Counted from the first letter of the stretch, positions 42,755 through 54,110 are shown. The stretch: 64,000 nucleotides of DNA from Ctenosaura bakeri (GCA_948474755.1 CAOLHI010002144.1:248001-312000), one strand, 5' to 3'. Numbers and translations: made by a program. The notes: generated from the letters alone by a model not told the origin.

Positions 42755-42929
42755 GACGGCGGACGAGAAAGAACTGAGGAGAGACCGTTGCTCGGCGGGA
42801 GGAGCATGCGCAGTACCGGCGTGGGGGAGGGGTTCCCGCCAAGCGAACAAGCTCTAGAAGTTTCCGAACGCTACCGCGCAGGCGCTAAAGCTCCTAGTGT
42901 ATGAAGGCACAGAGACCACGAAGAAGAAC
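42755..42929. repeat. Right inverted terminal repeat (element 5' end)
   Basis: Reverse complement of 36888-37037 over its inner ~149 nt. The outer tip (CTCCTAGTGTATGAAGGCAC and onwards to 42926) is shorter than, and different from, the left tip, and matches the second half of the ICR. It ends with AAGAAGAAC at the junction with host DNA. Confidence 0.9.
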
Positions 42930-43657
42930 ATTCATAAATAGAAATGAAGAGAAAAATTCAACATACATATTTTGTGGAAGGTTTTAAAAAAGGTGATGTT
43001 TTTGTTGTTGTTTTTTAGCAGAAAATGGGACAGAACTAAGTCATGTCTGAACTCACAAGAAAACATTTGACTTTTTGTAAGAGCCAGTTTCTGTTCTCAG
43101 GGGAGTCTGGTTATTGTAGAGTTCCATGAAGGCCATGGGATCTCTAGCAGAGAAGTTGCAGAACTCTGCTCAAACTAAAATTTACTCTCCTATCTGTGTT
43201 CCCAAGAACACCTGCTCAAAAACACATATAAGATTTGTAGTGCCCTAAGAAATTTATCTGGTGGCCCATAAGCATGAAAGCTCTCCTTATATCTTGTAAG
43301 TATAGATGAATGCATTTCCTCCCCTGAAACAAACAGATGAAATTTTTATTCCCAGTTGTCGTTTTTTTAACGTTATCTTCTGACTGTTCTGTTTGCATTT
43401 TGAATAATAGGATGGTAAAGTAAAATGGCATCTCCAAGGACTACCTCTTATGTGGAAAAACAAAGCCCCTACAGGTCAAAAGCAACAAAACACCTTGATA
43501 AAAAGAAAAATAGAGGCAGAGGCAGTTAGTTTACCAGTCACCAGCTAAGGGAAGGTTTTCTTTGGGGGTGGTATAAGTGTTTTGTCGTTATTGTCACTGT
43601 CATCAAAGGAAAGATTCTTTACAGTAGATTCAGACAAACGTTGTCTCTTAAAGATTA
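42930..43657. other. Right flank of the DIRS insertion, unannotated
   Basis: AT-rich host DNA without a recognisable gene or repeat. Confidence 0.4.
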
Positions 43658-44044
43658 CAATAAGCCCTCTACATTTGCGGGTTTCACTTTTGTGGATTTG
43701 ATTATTCAAGGATTAATTTGCTGCTGCCGCTGCTGCTACCCTATACCGTTTTTAATAGGGACTTCAAGCCTTGTAAGACTGATACACTGTGAATGAGGCT
43801 TATAAGTGCCTATTAAAAACAGTGTGAGGGCAGTGGTGGAGGTGGCAATAAGCCCCACCACCCACCCACTTCTGCCTTGTGAAGGAACCCTGATGCCTCA
43901 GAGGAATCCATGGTGGGTTGAATATGGTGATCATACTTTTTTATGTGTTAAATCTGGTTTGGGAGGGCCTCAAGTTATTCACGGTTTTTCCACTTTCACG
44001 GGGGTCCTGTGCCCCTAACTCTAGTGAATGTAGAGGGATGACTG
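43658..44044. mobile_element. Tigger-like (Tc1/mariner) MITE
   Basis: The left end CAATAAGCCCTCTACATTTG with GCGGGTTTCACTTTTGTGG, and the inverted right end (reverse complement CAGTCATCCCTCTACATTCA), are imperfect terminal repeats. Their composition (CCTCTACATT-GCGGGTTT, ATTCACGGTTTTTCC) is typical of Tigger-derived MITEs. TA precedes the left end; the right flank reads CA, one change from TA. An internal inverted pair (CCGTTTTTAATAGGGAC / GTGCCTATTAAAAACAG) lies at 43746-43762 and 43806-43822. No transposase. Confidence 0.6.
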
Positions 44045-44449
44045 CACAGACCAATGTCGTTTTATGAAGAGCAAATGTTTTTATGATAGGAAACTGCAAA
44101 GAGTGAGCCTAAAATAAGCCTCTAAAAATCATGCCAATAAGCTGACAGGAAATGTAAAAATAAAAATAAAAACTGTGAAAACAAGGGGTATGAAGTTGCC
44201 AAAAAAATCAACAAAAACCAGATTCTTTTTGTGTGCCTGTAAATACCATCTACACAGTAGACACAAGAAGCCACCTAATACCAAGGAGTAAGTTCTATTG
44301 AACTCACTAGGGATTGCCTCTGATTAGTTATGTAGAGGATCAGAATCTCAGGCAATGTGCAGAGAAGCATCCCCAATACATACAGAAGAAAGTAATAAAT
44401 GAAGCAGTCAAGTGGAGGGCCAAACTTAAAATACTATGAAGGCAACACA
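44045..44449. other. Unannotated AT-rich stretch
   Basis: A poly(A)/(TAAAAA)n patch lies at 44150-44180. Nothing else recognised. Confidence 0.4.
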
Positions 44450-44720
44450 CACATTATTCTGCTGGCCAGGACTAGAACTGCTGGTGGAAATGGCAGGGAA
44501 GGAAATTTCAATTATTAAGAAAAACAACAGTGAGAGCTTCACAACGGTGAACCAGTCTGCCTCAGGAGGCTGTGGCCTCTTCTTTGGTGAAAGTACTTGA
44601 GCAGAGACTGGATGGCTATCTACCATGGATGCTTAGTTGCACCCTGCATTGTAGATCCCGCACTGAGCAAGGAGTTTGAATAGAAGACCTCCGTTTCTCA
44701 TTCAGGTCTCCGTTATATGA
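44450..44720 (+). mobile_element. CR1 LINE 3' end, diverged
   Basis: GTGAGAGCTTCACAACGGTG, AACCAGTCTGCCTCAGGAGG, GAGCAGAGACTGGATGGC and TATCTACCATGGATGC occur in the order of the CR1 3' untranslated region. Counterpart of 19010-19275 and, inverted, of 55216-55470. Confidence 0.6.
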
Positions 44721-46089
44721 CAGATAATCTTGGAAACTATTGGCCACTCTCTTATTCCTGAAGATTCCTCAAGAATTGAAGTTCCTCAAGAACTTGTAGT
44801 AGAGTCTTAGAGTAGGAAGAACTGTGCCTTAACAGAAGACTGTAACAAAGCAATACTGAGTCATGGGCTGTTGTACTATAAAGTACTTCATATATCAATT
44901 TATTGGAAAGTCCTTGGCAGTCCAGATGTTGTATTATGTTGGGACGACTGAAATGAAACTGCAGTTTGTTTCTCTTTGATATAGTATTAATGAAACTGAA
45001 AAGCCATTCCAAGCCACTTGCTCCTTGAAGGAAAAAAAGTTCAAAATCAATATTATAATTTGCTCTATGTTTTCAAAGATGTTGAATGATAACATTTTCT
45101 TATGAAAAACAAAAGGTACACATACAGACACATAAATATGCCTTTGGCATTCCAGTGGTGCAGCTCGCTGGTCATTTATAGAAAAAAATATTTAATATTC
45201 TTACAGCATTTTAAGGTGATTTTTTTTTTAATCATGAGAGAACTTTAGTTTGGATTGATAAATACAGTAGTGGATTATTAGCCCACATACATAGAAAACA
45301 TTTACAGCATTTATTCATAGAAACCAGCTGATAATTGCCCAATGTGTTTTCATTTTTCTCTCTGTATCATTTGTTGAAAATTGAATCCTTCAGGCACTAA
45401 CAGCGTCAGTTCAATCTTGTTCAGATGTCTTACCTAACAACAGAAGCTCAAGACTTGCTCTGCAAGTAAAAAAAGACACAACAAAAAGTTTCATCAGTAC
45501 AATGGACGCGTTAATCATACAGAAACATTTTTTCAAGTAAGAAGGAAAAAAGCAATTTTCAGCTACGAAGTAAGATGTTATCTAAGAAGTCTCTAGGCTT
45601 TTAGGTACTCAATCTACCTACAGGACTACATATGAGAAACTAAAATGAAAAGAATTAGAAATCATGCATATGAAACAGATTAAATCATGTCAAAGTTTCA
45701 CTGAGAGAGTCAGTTAAATAAGTGCTGTGTGATGGGAGTTGTAGTTGTAGCTCCCCACCCATGACAAGGAGAAGAGTAGCCAAAGCTAGACAACTTATTT
45801 TCCTCCTGCAAAAAGAAAATCCCAAAGTGCCTCTTTTCCTCATTTGAAGCAAAGTAAAAATACTCCCATCCACTTAATTACATTCCACATTTCTCACTCC
45901 AAATATGGTGAAACTCCTTGTTTTAGAATTTTAAGCATAAATTTGCTTGCATGCGAAATTAATGCAATGTGGTTGCTGCAATCCCTAATTTCCCCTTTCT
46001 TGGGGATTAGAAAGTATATTAGAAAGTATATTGAACATTTCCAATCTGTGGGTCATGCTTTTATTTTCCATATTTGTTGACAGATTTTA
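44721..46089. other. Unannotated AT-rich stretch
   Basis: No gene recognised. Frames of 60-86 codons on both strands (for example 44752-45012 minus) have no family resemblance. Confidence 0.35.
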
Positions 46090-46810
46090 GTTAGACCTAG
46101 AGTAGATGCTATCTCTGTAGCATCAAGCAGCTATCTTGGTGTGCCATCTACTCCTGGTGATTTATTTCTCCCAAGTATTCTGAGCGCAGCTTTCACTTCA
46201 CTTTCTAATACTGGACGTTCATCTTCATATGGTTCTTTCTTGAATGAATCTGTCATACTTTCTTTCATATAGTTCTTATATTGTTTCCATCTTCTTTTTA
46301 TTTCTACTTGGTCATGTAATACGTTCACCTTCTGGTCGGAGAGCGTCCCCACTCTTAGTTTAAATTTCCCTTTGATTTCTCAGATCCTGTGGAAGAGGTT
46401 TCTTGTTCTTCCTTTTTTCATTGTCATCTTCTATTATTCTGCATTCATTATTGTAGTAATTCTCCTTGTCCCTGTGTAGAAATTGTTGAATAATTGCATT
46501 CGGGATTCTGACACTATTTCTGTCACCTTTTACTTTTGCTTCTTATCTGTCCTTAACTGCTTGAAGAGTTTCATCTGTCATCCATTGAGGCCCCTCTTTC
46601 TTTATGGCTGTAGATAGCATCTGCATTTCTCACTGACAATGTCACGGCTTCAGTCCAGAGTTCTTCTGGCTCCTGGTCAATTAGGCTTAGCAGTACAATT
46701 CTATTTTTTGTATCATCTTTAAATTTGACAGGGATATTCTTTAGCTTGCTCTCTCCATGTATTGCAATCTTTCCAGTGTTGTGCATAGGTCAGCCGTGCT
46801 GCTGTAATCA
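46090..46810 (-). pseudogene. RTE-BovB LINE relic (endonuclease-RT linker region)
   Basis: On the minus strand, about 46786-46560 gives EELWTEAVTLSVRNADAIY and, across a frameshift, KKEGPQWMTDETLQAV. 46352-46131 gives QVEIKRRWKQYKNYMKE, RPVLESEVKAALRILGRN and KSPGVDGTP. These are the linker between endonuclease and reverse transcriptase and the first RT block of BovB-type elements, upstream of the parts preserved at 2885-3670 and 26745-27300. It is broken by frameshifts and truncated at both sides. Confidence 0.7.
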
Positions 46811-47729
46811 AATACAATAATATATTCTGTTGTTTTCTAATCTCCCAGTTCTGGCCTAATGTATTCAATAAATAAAATTCTGGTACCATATCAACAGCTA
46901 TATGTTCTTTTGGCTTGAGTCAAACAGTAGCTGTTTGGCACATTTAGACTGGCTCCTCAGCCAAACGCTGTGCGACATGGGAGACCAGCAGCACTGCTGA
47001 TGTCAGCATAGCCTCTTGCCTCTCAGGAACAGATAATCTCAACATCATGGAAAGGTAGTGCCACTGGTGGGTATATTTACTACCCCTTGAATTATTTCCA
47101 AAAACTATGTAACCAGATGAATTTTATGTAAGACTAGATATAATATCAGATTATTGCAGTTCCTGATCTTGGTTTCCTTTTCTCAGTTCTTTTTTGTGGG
47201 AATTTTATCTCTACTTGACACTACAGATAACTGGAGGAGACAAAAAAAAAGTATTATTAATGTCTATAGTTTCTTCTATTTTTATGCTCTTAATAAACTA
47301 AAAAAAATAGAGAGGTACCATACAATTCAGGGCCATGTAGCTCCATGTATAATAACAACAAAATAAAATAATACAAATTGAAAACAAAAAAATAACTTCT
47401 ACTTATTATCTGAATGAAATGTAATTTAAATATAGCAACCATAGCAATTTTGTTTTATGTTTCTAAAATCCCACCACTCACAGGTACCTTAAGTGGGAAC
47501 ACAGTGCTTTCTGAGTGGCTTCTCTCAGATTCTGGAACTCCTATCCCAGACAGGCTAGACTGGCACCTACTCACATCTTTCTCCAGGTAGAGGAAAATGG
47601 TTTTATTCTAGCAGGTCATTGGAAATTGAATTTTTTAGGAAAAAAGGCTTTGCATAATCTGCTTTTTAACTTCTGTCTGCTGAGCGCCGAACTACGCCTG
47701 TTTTAACTGTTCTTGCATCCCAAACTGGG
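46811..47729. other. Unannotated AT-rich stretch
   Basis: No gene or clear repeat recognised. Confidence 0.35.
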
Positions 47730-47972
47730 GAAAATGAGGGAAATAACAACACAGCCCTTCAAAATTGAGGGTCATAAAAACTTTAAAAAAAAAATGATGG
47801 TTTTATAGGAATCTGGTGTTCTAAATTCAAAAATGACCTCAGATTTCTTCCATCATGTACATTTTTGTCACAAATTTGCTTTGACATTTTTCTGCTGTAA
47901 AAGGTGACTGAATGAAATTGGTAGTAAAAAATTGCCACATAAAACCTATTTTGTGGCCAGTTCTGAATATGT

Positions 47973-48266
47973 TTATTTACAAAAACTATAAAACTTGACT
48001 ATAGACATATGAGCCTTATGCAAAAGGCTTAGTAGTCCCTTTTTCTTTCGGCCAGTGAAGCTGTGTCCGCTGCTTTTCCTTTTGCACCCTGCTTCCCAAT
48101 TTTCACAATGCCACATCCAACAATAATCCCCCATCATATTAACATTCCACTGGCCTTGGTATCTCTTTTCTGTTTTCTTAATGTCTTGATGGAAACATTC
48201 TCCCTGTTCCTCACTTAATACACCTACCGGTATGTTTTCTGGCAAAAACTCCCAACGTGCACCCAC
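47973..48266 (-). pseudogene. C-terminal fragment with EEQGE-FHQDI ... YQG-W ... DYCW motif
   Basis: A 97-codon minus-strand frame. In order: WEFLPENI, LSEEQGECFHQDI (about 18-30), EKRYQGQW (about 33-40), NMMGDYCW (about 43-50), then a basic end (CKRKSSGHSFTGRKKKG). From memory, the motif SDEHGERFHQDI-YQG-W-MMADYCW marks the end of a large protein family found in many copies in animals, probably mobile, with no established function. This copy is truncated, and some positions (GECF, MMGD) look changed from the usual pattern. Not a host gene. Confidence 0.5.
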
Positions 48267-48557
48267 AAAATGAATTTTAATACATAACTGAATTCTAATA
48301 GACTTTCAAAACACTTTAACTCGCTGATATGAAACACAAAAACCCATTCATTCAAAAGCACTAAAATAAATCACACTGGAACATCAGGACTTAATCAAAG
48401 TTGAGCAACAACTGAATTGATAAAAATATCAAACTTGTGAAAGACCTGTGCGTGGTGGTATGACACTGTGTTTTTTCAATGCAGCACCCAAAAATACATT
48501 GAAAACAGCTTGAATACTAAAAAAAAAAAGATTATTATGGGTCTGAATAGTCATAGT

Positions 48558-48600
48558 AGTCATGATGATGATGATCATGATGATGATGATGATGTAATAA
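48558..48600. repeat. (ATG)n microsatellite, interrupted
   Basis: Runs of GATGATGATG interrupted by CATGATGATG, then ATAATGATGTAATGATG up to about 48617. Confidence 0.9.
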
Positions 48601-48650
48601 TGATGTAATGATGATGTAACAAAGTGACTTTCAGTCTTCAAAGGGTGCTA

Positions 48651-49720
48651 ATATGGTTTTTTTCTCAATTTTTGTGAACATTTCTGGTTTTCTTTTTCCT
48701 GAGAAACAAAAAATTGGAATAATGTTTCCCGCCCCCATGGCTTCAAATTACTGGAGATTTTACTTCTCTACTAGGGAATAAAGATTCCTGAACACAGTGG
48801 GACTTCTGAATCTACATGCATAGGACTGCACTGCTAGCCTTCCTTCAGAAACAATAAAAAAAGCCGTTTGCCCAAAAAGAAAAAAAAAAGATTTTTTTTC
48901 TTTTTGTGGCAATCTTTGCTACTGCTTCATGGTTTCCTGCCCAATCTACTTTTTTGTGGGCTAAATACATACACACTGGCCTTATCAATCTTGCTTCATG
49001 TGTATTGCATTCTGAAACCTTTATCACCTCATTCCTCTCCTGTGAATCTTCTCTGGCGTTGTCCACATCCTTCCTACAGTGTGGTAACATGTAACTGAAG
49101 AGAAAACTTTTGCCAAGGCCCAGTAAATGTTGGCCAGAGAGATACTCTGTCTTGCAAACAACAGTGCCTAACTCATTCTAAAAGTCTACATATTTGATTG
49201 TGTGGGCAAGCTCTGGATGAACCTGATAACCACCTGAAAACACAACAACAGCAGCTGAATATTTTAATGAGGACAGGACACAAGTTTAATTGAGAAATTT
49301 AATTGGTAAATGTAGTAATCTTATTTTTTGGTCCCAGTCATTTCCTCATAATTTCCTCACCTTTCCTCACTCTAACAAAACTGCATCTTTATATGTTAAA
49401 TGGAAATGTCTCCAGAAACCAACAGATCATATTTAAAATAAATGTGCAAATCACGTACATATAAAGAAAAGAAATTAAAAACGTGCCATGGATCCTGTGC
49501 TACGACAAAAGGCAATATAAAAATTAAATAAATAACTGTGAAACCTGCATGTTTGCATTTGTTGGATTTTGACCCTTCTCTGTCTGACTTTTGGCTAGTG
49601 TGACCCATAAACGTTTCTACCTAGCAATGACATGCCTTATTCTGGATTGATTTTACTAATTTTTTCCCCGTGTTCTAACTATTGTCTCCTGGTCCAACTC
49701 ACTAAAACTTTCCTTAACAG
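48651..49720. other. Unannotated AT-rich stretch
   Basis: No gene or clear repeat recognised. It ends in a strong 3' splice acceptor context (see next feature). Confidence 0.35.
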
Positions 49721-49953
49721 CCAGCAGCCACTCCAAGCAATGGAGGTCCATTCTGCAGACAATCAGGGTGCAGCAAGATGACCTTTCCAGCCATCCCTTG
49801 TCAACGAGTTCTGGGGTGACAAGAAGTTGCGGCATGGTCCTGCTTCTGATTGTCATACAGTAGCTTGTTGGCAGGATGGGCCTGGAAATGTCAATCTGCT
49901 GCACCTCAATCCCCAGAGGAACAGACATCCAGAGCCGTTCCCTAGAGTTTAAG
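49721..49953 (+). ncRNA. Possible non-coding exon bounded by splice consensus
   Basis: A 233-nt GC-richer segment begins right after AAACTTTCCTTAACAG (pyrimidine tract and AG acceptor) and ends at TTTAAG|GTGAGG (near-perfect donor). All three plus-strand frames contain stops, so an exon here would be untranslated or part of a long non-coding RNA. The opposite strand is open for 113 codons (49997-49656), without a recognisable domain. Chance pairing of splice signals cannot be excluded. Confidence 0.25.
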
Positions 49954-51511
49954 GTGAGGTCTGAGAAGCATTTACAATTGTGGCAATAGTACCACAATCA
50001 TGACTATGTAGTACAACCAAATATGGAGAAGTTACAGATCTGTAATGCTGAGCTACAAATCCATAACTGTAATACAAGATGCCAGCTGTTACTTCTTTGA
50101 ACTACAACTCCAAGAATGGTCCAACCAGGATAGACAGTCCAAGCTCCACCCTCACCCGAACCCAAAATCTCAAATCCATGCGTTTACATGCTGACTCCAT
50201 GTTGTTTCCTCTGCGGTATTTGGTTGCTGAAGGTTCTATATCAGTCTTCTCCACCTAATGGCCCTCAGTGTTTGGGACTATACCATCCATCATTTCTGAC
50301 CAATAGTAATACTTATTGAGGCTGATGGATGAGTCAGTATAAAATACTTGGAGAGCACCTGATTGGAGAAGACCAATCAATGCATGCAATAAATGATGAT
50401 CAGTTGTAAGTTTCTTTCTTTAACCACAGTCAGGCATAAGTTCTTTGGTCCAAAAAACATATCTTTACCAACATTCTTGTCCAGGTTTTTTACTAATAAA
50501 CCCCATGGCTAAGGATCTTATAGGAAACAAAGTTAAAAGGGAGTCATAAGGGAATTTTTTTTAAAAAATGACCTGACCAGCAGGCAAGGCATTCACTTTT
50601 AAATGTTCTTGTTAAACCTTCTAAGTCTTCATGTTTGAAATGCAATTCTTGAAGCAAAGTAGCCAGGAACTGTGTATATCCTCGACTCTGCTGGCAATTT
50701 GCAAAGACAGGAACATTTTCTGACAACCTGAAACACAATATGTTAAAATAAATACATGAGGGTGTATCTATTTGAGATTATCAACAGGAAGAAGAGGAAG
50801 GAGGATTAGAAATTATCACAATGAAATATCAACTATTAAATTATTTCAAAAATTACTCATAACTTGTGAAACTTCTTTCAACATATAGCTTCTATAATAC
50901 AGCATGGTCTCTCAGAAATAGTCAAGAGGAAACAGGAGCAAAGTGTTTCTAGGTCTTCCAGCAGTAATTCAACACCAAATTACCACTTGTCAAATGTAAG
51001 TGCTATATCAGCATATCCAAAGGTAGTTTCAATTGTTAGTCAGTTTGAAACAAACAAACAAAAATACACCATGGTTACTTGCTATAATTTGATATTCAGT
51101 ACCAAGTCCTCAGCACAGAATGACTTGTGCAAATAGATGTTATATGCAGCTAGTAATTCAGGGGTAAAAACAGTAGGCCCAGACAGACACAAGAGTGAAC
51201 CGCAAAGAACATCTTGTGTCACCTTAAATCTTTGCAACTGTTTTTAGTAGCAAATATGTAGGACAGATACCTATGCCTGAATTGACTTTCTCAGAAAAGA
51301 AGTCTGGCAAATAGTAGTGGGGACAGACAAAATTTTAGGCTTTATTGATAAATAAGACATTAACAAATCATTACCCATGTAGAGGGGACCAGCCCTGTGC
51401 ACCTGGCACTGAGCAATGGGGATAGGCAAAGTTCCAGTGGTTAGAACACATCCTTTACACATATAAAGGCCTGGATTAAATCACTGCCATCTTTCTAAGA
51501 AGCAGGAATGT
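49954..51511. other. Unannotated stretch with MITE fragments
   Basis: A fold-back family fragment at about 50095-50120 (GAACTACAACTCCAAG) and a longer diverged copy at about 50245-50375. No gene recognised. Confidence 0.35.
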
Positions 51512-51622
51512 GAAATGTGGAGCTCCCTAAATGTTGTTGGATTCCAACTCCCATAATCACAAGCTAGCATGGCCAATAGTTACAGTTGGTGGCATATGCA
51601 GTCCCATCATCTGGAGGCCTAA
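51512..51622. mobile_element. Small fold-back MITE
   Basis: TGGAGCTCCCTAAATGTTG, TTGGATTCCAACTCCCATAA, AGCATGGCCAATAGTTACAG and the inverted end CAGTCCCATCATCTGGAGGC. Same family as 4384-4500. Confidence 0.6.
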
Positions 51623-51811
51623 CAGCTGCCTAGATTTGCCTTAAAGGATCATCCGAGTACAATCTTTGCTTCAGACTTTGGAGAGCTGACTTCCAAAGCA
51701 TACTGAATGGGTCAACTGTATAACATACGTAAAATGGCTTACTTGCAGTCCTATGGTGCCTTCTTGAAAACAGTGTAACACATAACATAATACAATATAC
51801 AGACTTACAGC

Positions 51812-51975
51812 AACCGTAAGGTAAACTTATCATGGGGGTTTTCTTGGTACAATTTGTTGCCTTTGGCCTTCTCTGAGGCTAAGAGAATGTGATGTGCCTG
51901 AGGTTACTCAGTGGGTTTCCATGGCCAAGTGGGGATTCAAACCATGATCTCTAGAATCATAGTTTGAGCATAAAT
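51812..51975 (-). mobile_element. tRNA-derived SINE (minus strand), partial
   Basis: GGTAAACTTATCATGGGGG, TTTTCTTGGTACAATTTG, CTGAGGTTACTCAGTGGG and GGGGATTCAAACCATGATC (B-box complement) follow the order of the minus-strand SINE at 5391-5628. The head is incomplete. Confidence 0.65.
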
Positions 51976-52474
51976 ACATACTTGCTTCCGTATCCCCTTT
52001 TGTCAGCTACATGTCAGTAGGGGCATGCAGGCTCATTTGTTTGTAAATGAGGGAGGCACCTGCACCCCTCCTGCTGCCACATTCCTGTTTCTGTTGATAC
52101 TGGTATCCAGAAGCAGGGTTTTACAGACTTCCTGTGAGGATTCCATGGGCCCCAGGGGTCTCCGGGTCCCAGGGATCTCCAGACCCCAGGTTAAGAACCA
52201 CTGTTCTAACCACTACAGAACACAAAGAATCTACTTTGGCATACTGCCTGCCAACTGAAATTCCTTTACAAATATTTTATTTCCAGTGTACAAAATTCTG
52301 TCAAGTTGGTAAGTGAAGCATGCACCCTGTTCAACATTCAGTCTGAGCCACTTTGGTTGTGTACCATATGCAAAGTATGGATAGCTATATCAATGCCACC
52401 CAATGCATATGCTGGTGCAGTACCTAACCCAGCAACTCACAGTTCTCAGCAACCAGAAATCTGAAAAACATCTA
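51976..52474. other. Unannotated stretch
   Basis: A hAT-like motif on the minus strand (complement of CCAGGTTAAGAACCACTG, about 52186-52203) suggests the edge of an old element. No gene recognised. Confidence 0.3.
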
Positions 52475-52560
52475 CATTAGGGATGGGAAAAAGGTTCCCT
52501 CCAGATATTTTTGGCCTGTAACTCCTGTTAGCCCTAGCAATCATCACCACTAGTGAGGGG
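52475..52560. mobile_element. Small fold-back MITE fragment
   Basis: GGGATGGGAAAAAGGTTCCC, TCCAGATATTTTTGGCC and TGTAACTCCTGTTAGCC give the left half of the family at 4384-4500. Confidence 0.5.
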
Positions 52561-53844
52561 TTCTGCGACTTACACTGATACTTTAACAGCTTTTTTCATT
52601 GCTGATTCTACAGTCATCACCTTGCATGCCATCTGTCTACTGAGCCAGAATGTCTGGACTGCTGCACTTTTAAATATATGCAATGGCCAAACCACCAACG
52701 GTAGGTTTTGGGACTCCTTGCTTCTTCTCTGTCCATTGATTTTTGTAACATCGTGCCTAATGAAGAGGTCTAGGAGACCTCAAAAGCTTCCACATACAAG
52801 ATATTTTAGTGATCCAACAAAGGTGTTACTCAATTCAAATACAGATATCTGTGTCCACATTTTGAGCAGGGGGCTCATCCCAAAGAGGCAGAACGAAGTT
52901 CCCCCTATGTTCAGGTCACCATCCACCGGGTAAGTCAGAGAACACAGAACTAGGGAAATAGAGCAGCAGAGATAAGTATGATGGATAAGTCAGATGGAAC
53001 CTCCATTAAGACATTAAAGCTCAAACCTACATCTGTTTTTTATGATATTCTAATTTAAAACAAGAATAAGGATGTAAAAGTGTTCCTATTCTTTATTTAT
53101 ATCCTACCTAACAAAAGCAGGGACTGCTCAATCTCAACCCATCATGTGTGTGAAACGAAGGCTTTTAATGTACCAAACTTGACTTGTTGTGTGTTATGAT
53201 TTCTACAAAATGCCTGGACACTTTACCACAGAGGCCTTTCAGATGATTATTTAATTTAAACTTTACCCATCGCCAGTGGGCACATAAAATATGAATCAAA
53301 TAACTCTTGGGAGCTGCAGATCAATGGGAGCAGTGTGAGTAATCAGAGCAGTGCATTTTCTCAGCTAGTGCCTCCATTCTTTGAAGCAGTACTAATAAGT
53401 GAATTTAAAAATAAATACATAAGCATGCTGCATGCAACGGTTTTGAAATAGCCACAGCAAAAAGGAAACAGACACCACATAGTTCATGATTTTATGAAGT
53501 CAGGAAAATTCACCAAAATAAGCCGGACATTTTGAAAAGATAAGACCTACAGCTATTTTTCTCCATTAGCAAATGGCTTGTTAAAAAGATGTCTAAGATT
53601 ACATTTCTTAATGTCTGTCTGCTTTTGATGACTGGGACGGGTTAGTGCTGGTGTCCCTCTGCTGCCTCAACTGTGGTGAGCAGGGGTCTGCTAAGTTTGC
53701 ATAGGCAGAAAGCTACCACATTTTCCTGCTGGATAGGTGTCAGAGATTCTTCAAATTTTGGGGCCCATAGACAATCTGTAGTCAGATCAAAATCTGCTTT
53801 GTATATGCTGGAGCTGATGTTGTGAACTTTTCACCCATTGTGAC
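52561..53844. other. Unannotated stretch with one old repeat relic
   Basis: About 52745-52830: TAATGAAGAGGTCTAGGAG, CTCAAAAGCTTCCACATAC, TTTTAGTGATCCAACAAAGG and TGTTACTC parallel an old vertebrate repeat (see 23468-23560). No gene recognised. Confidence 0.35.
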
Positions 53845-54110
53845 TAACAGTGCATCCATGCTACACAGTTATAACACTTTGATACCATTTTAACTGGCAA
53901 AGCTCCATCCCACAGAATCCTGAAATTTGTAGTTTGGTGACATATTTAAGAATCCCCTGCCACAAATAAAACATGGGAAAATTGTCTTGAGTTCTCTAGC
54001 AGATAACAATAAGTCCCTCAACAAATTGTAAGTTCCAGGATTCTGTGGGACCAGGTAACAGCAATTAAATTGATATCAAACTGCAATAACATTGTGTAGT
54101 TTGGATATAC
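53845..54110. mobile_element. Fold-back MITE, diverged
   Basis: The left arm (CATGCTACACAGTTATAACA, TACCATTTTAACTGGC, CCCACAGAATCCTGAAATTT) and the inverted right arm (GTTCCAGGATTCTGTGGG, AATTAAATTGATATCA, CAATAACATTGTGTAG) surround an AT-rich core. Same superfamily as 16483-16661. Confidence 0.6.

Larger units (their letters stand above)
36841..42929 (-). mobile_element. DIRS-type tyrosine-recombinase retrotransposon, near-intact
   Basis: About 6.09 kb, sense strand minus. It shows every structural hallmark of the DIRS order: inverted terminal repeats with dissimilar outer tips, an internal complementary region (ICR) whose two halves match those two tips, and the order Gag, RT/RNase H/methyltransferase-like, tyrosine recombinase. 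There is no integrase, no poly(A) tail and no target duplication. AAC stands at both tips (36841-36843 and 42927-42929), compatible with insertion by site-specific recombination of a circular intermediate at a trinucleotide. GC content is much higher than the host. Inverted arms are identical by eye, so the copy is recent. One frameshift in the recombinase makes this copy probably non-autonomous for integration. Confidence 0.93.
47730..48650 (-). mobile_element. Relic of an uncharacterised repeated protein family
   Basis: This AT-rich block surrounds a protein fragment whose motif is shared by many copies in animal genomes (see 47973-48266). Reading continues in other frames on the minus strand upstream (about 48266-48400), and an AT-rich tail extends to about 47730. 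I could not find terminal inverted repeats, so the class (DNA transposon or other) is open and the limits are approximate. Confidence 0.4.
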
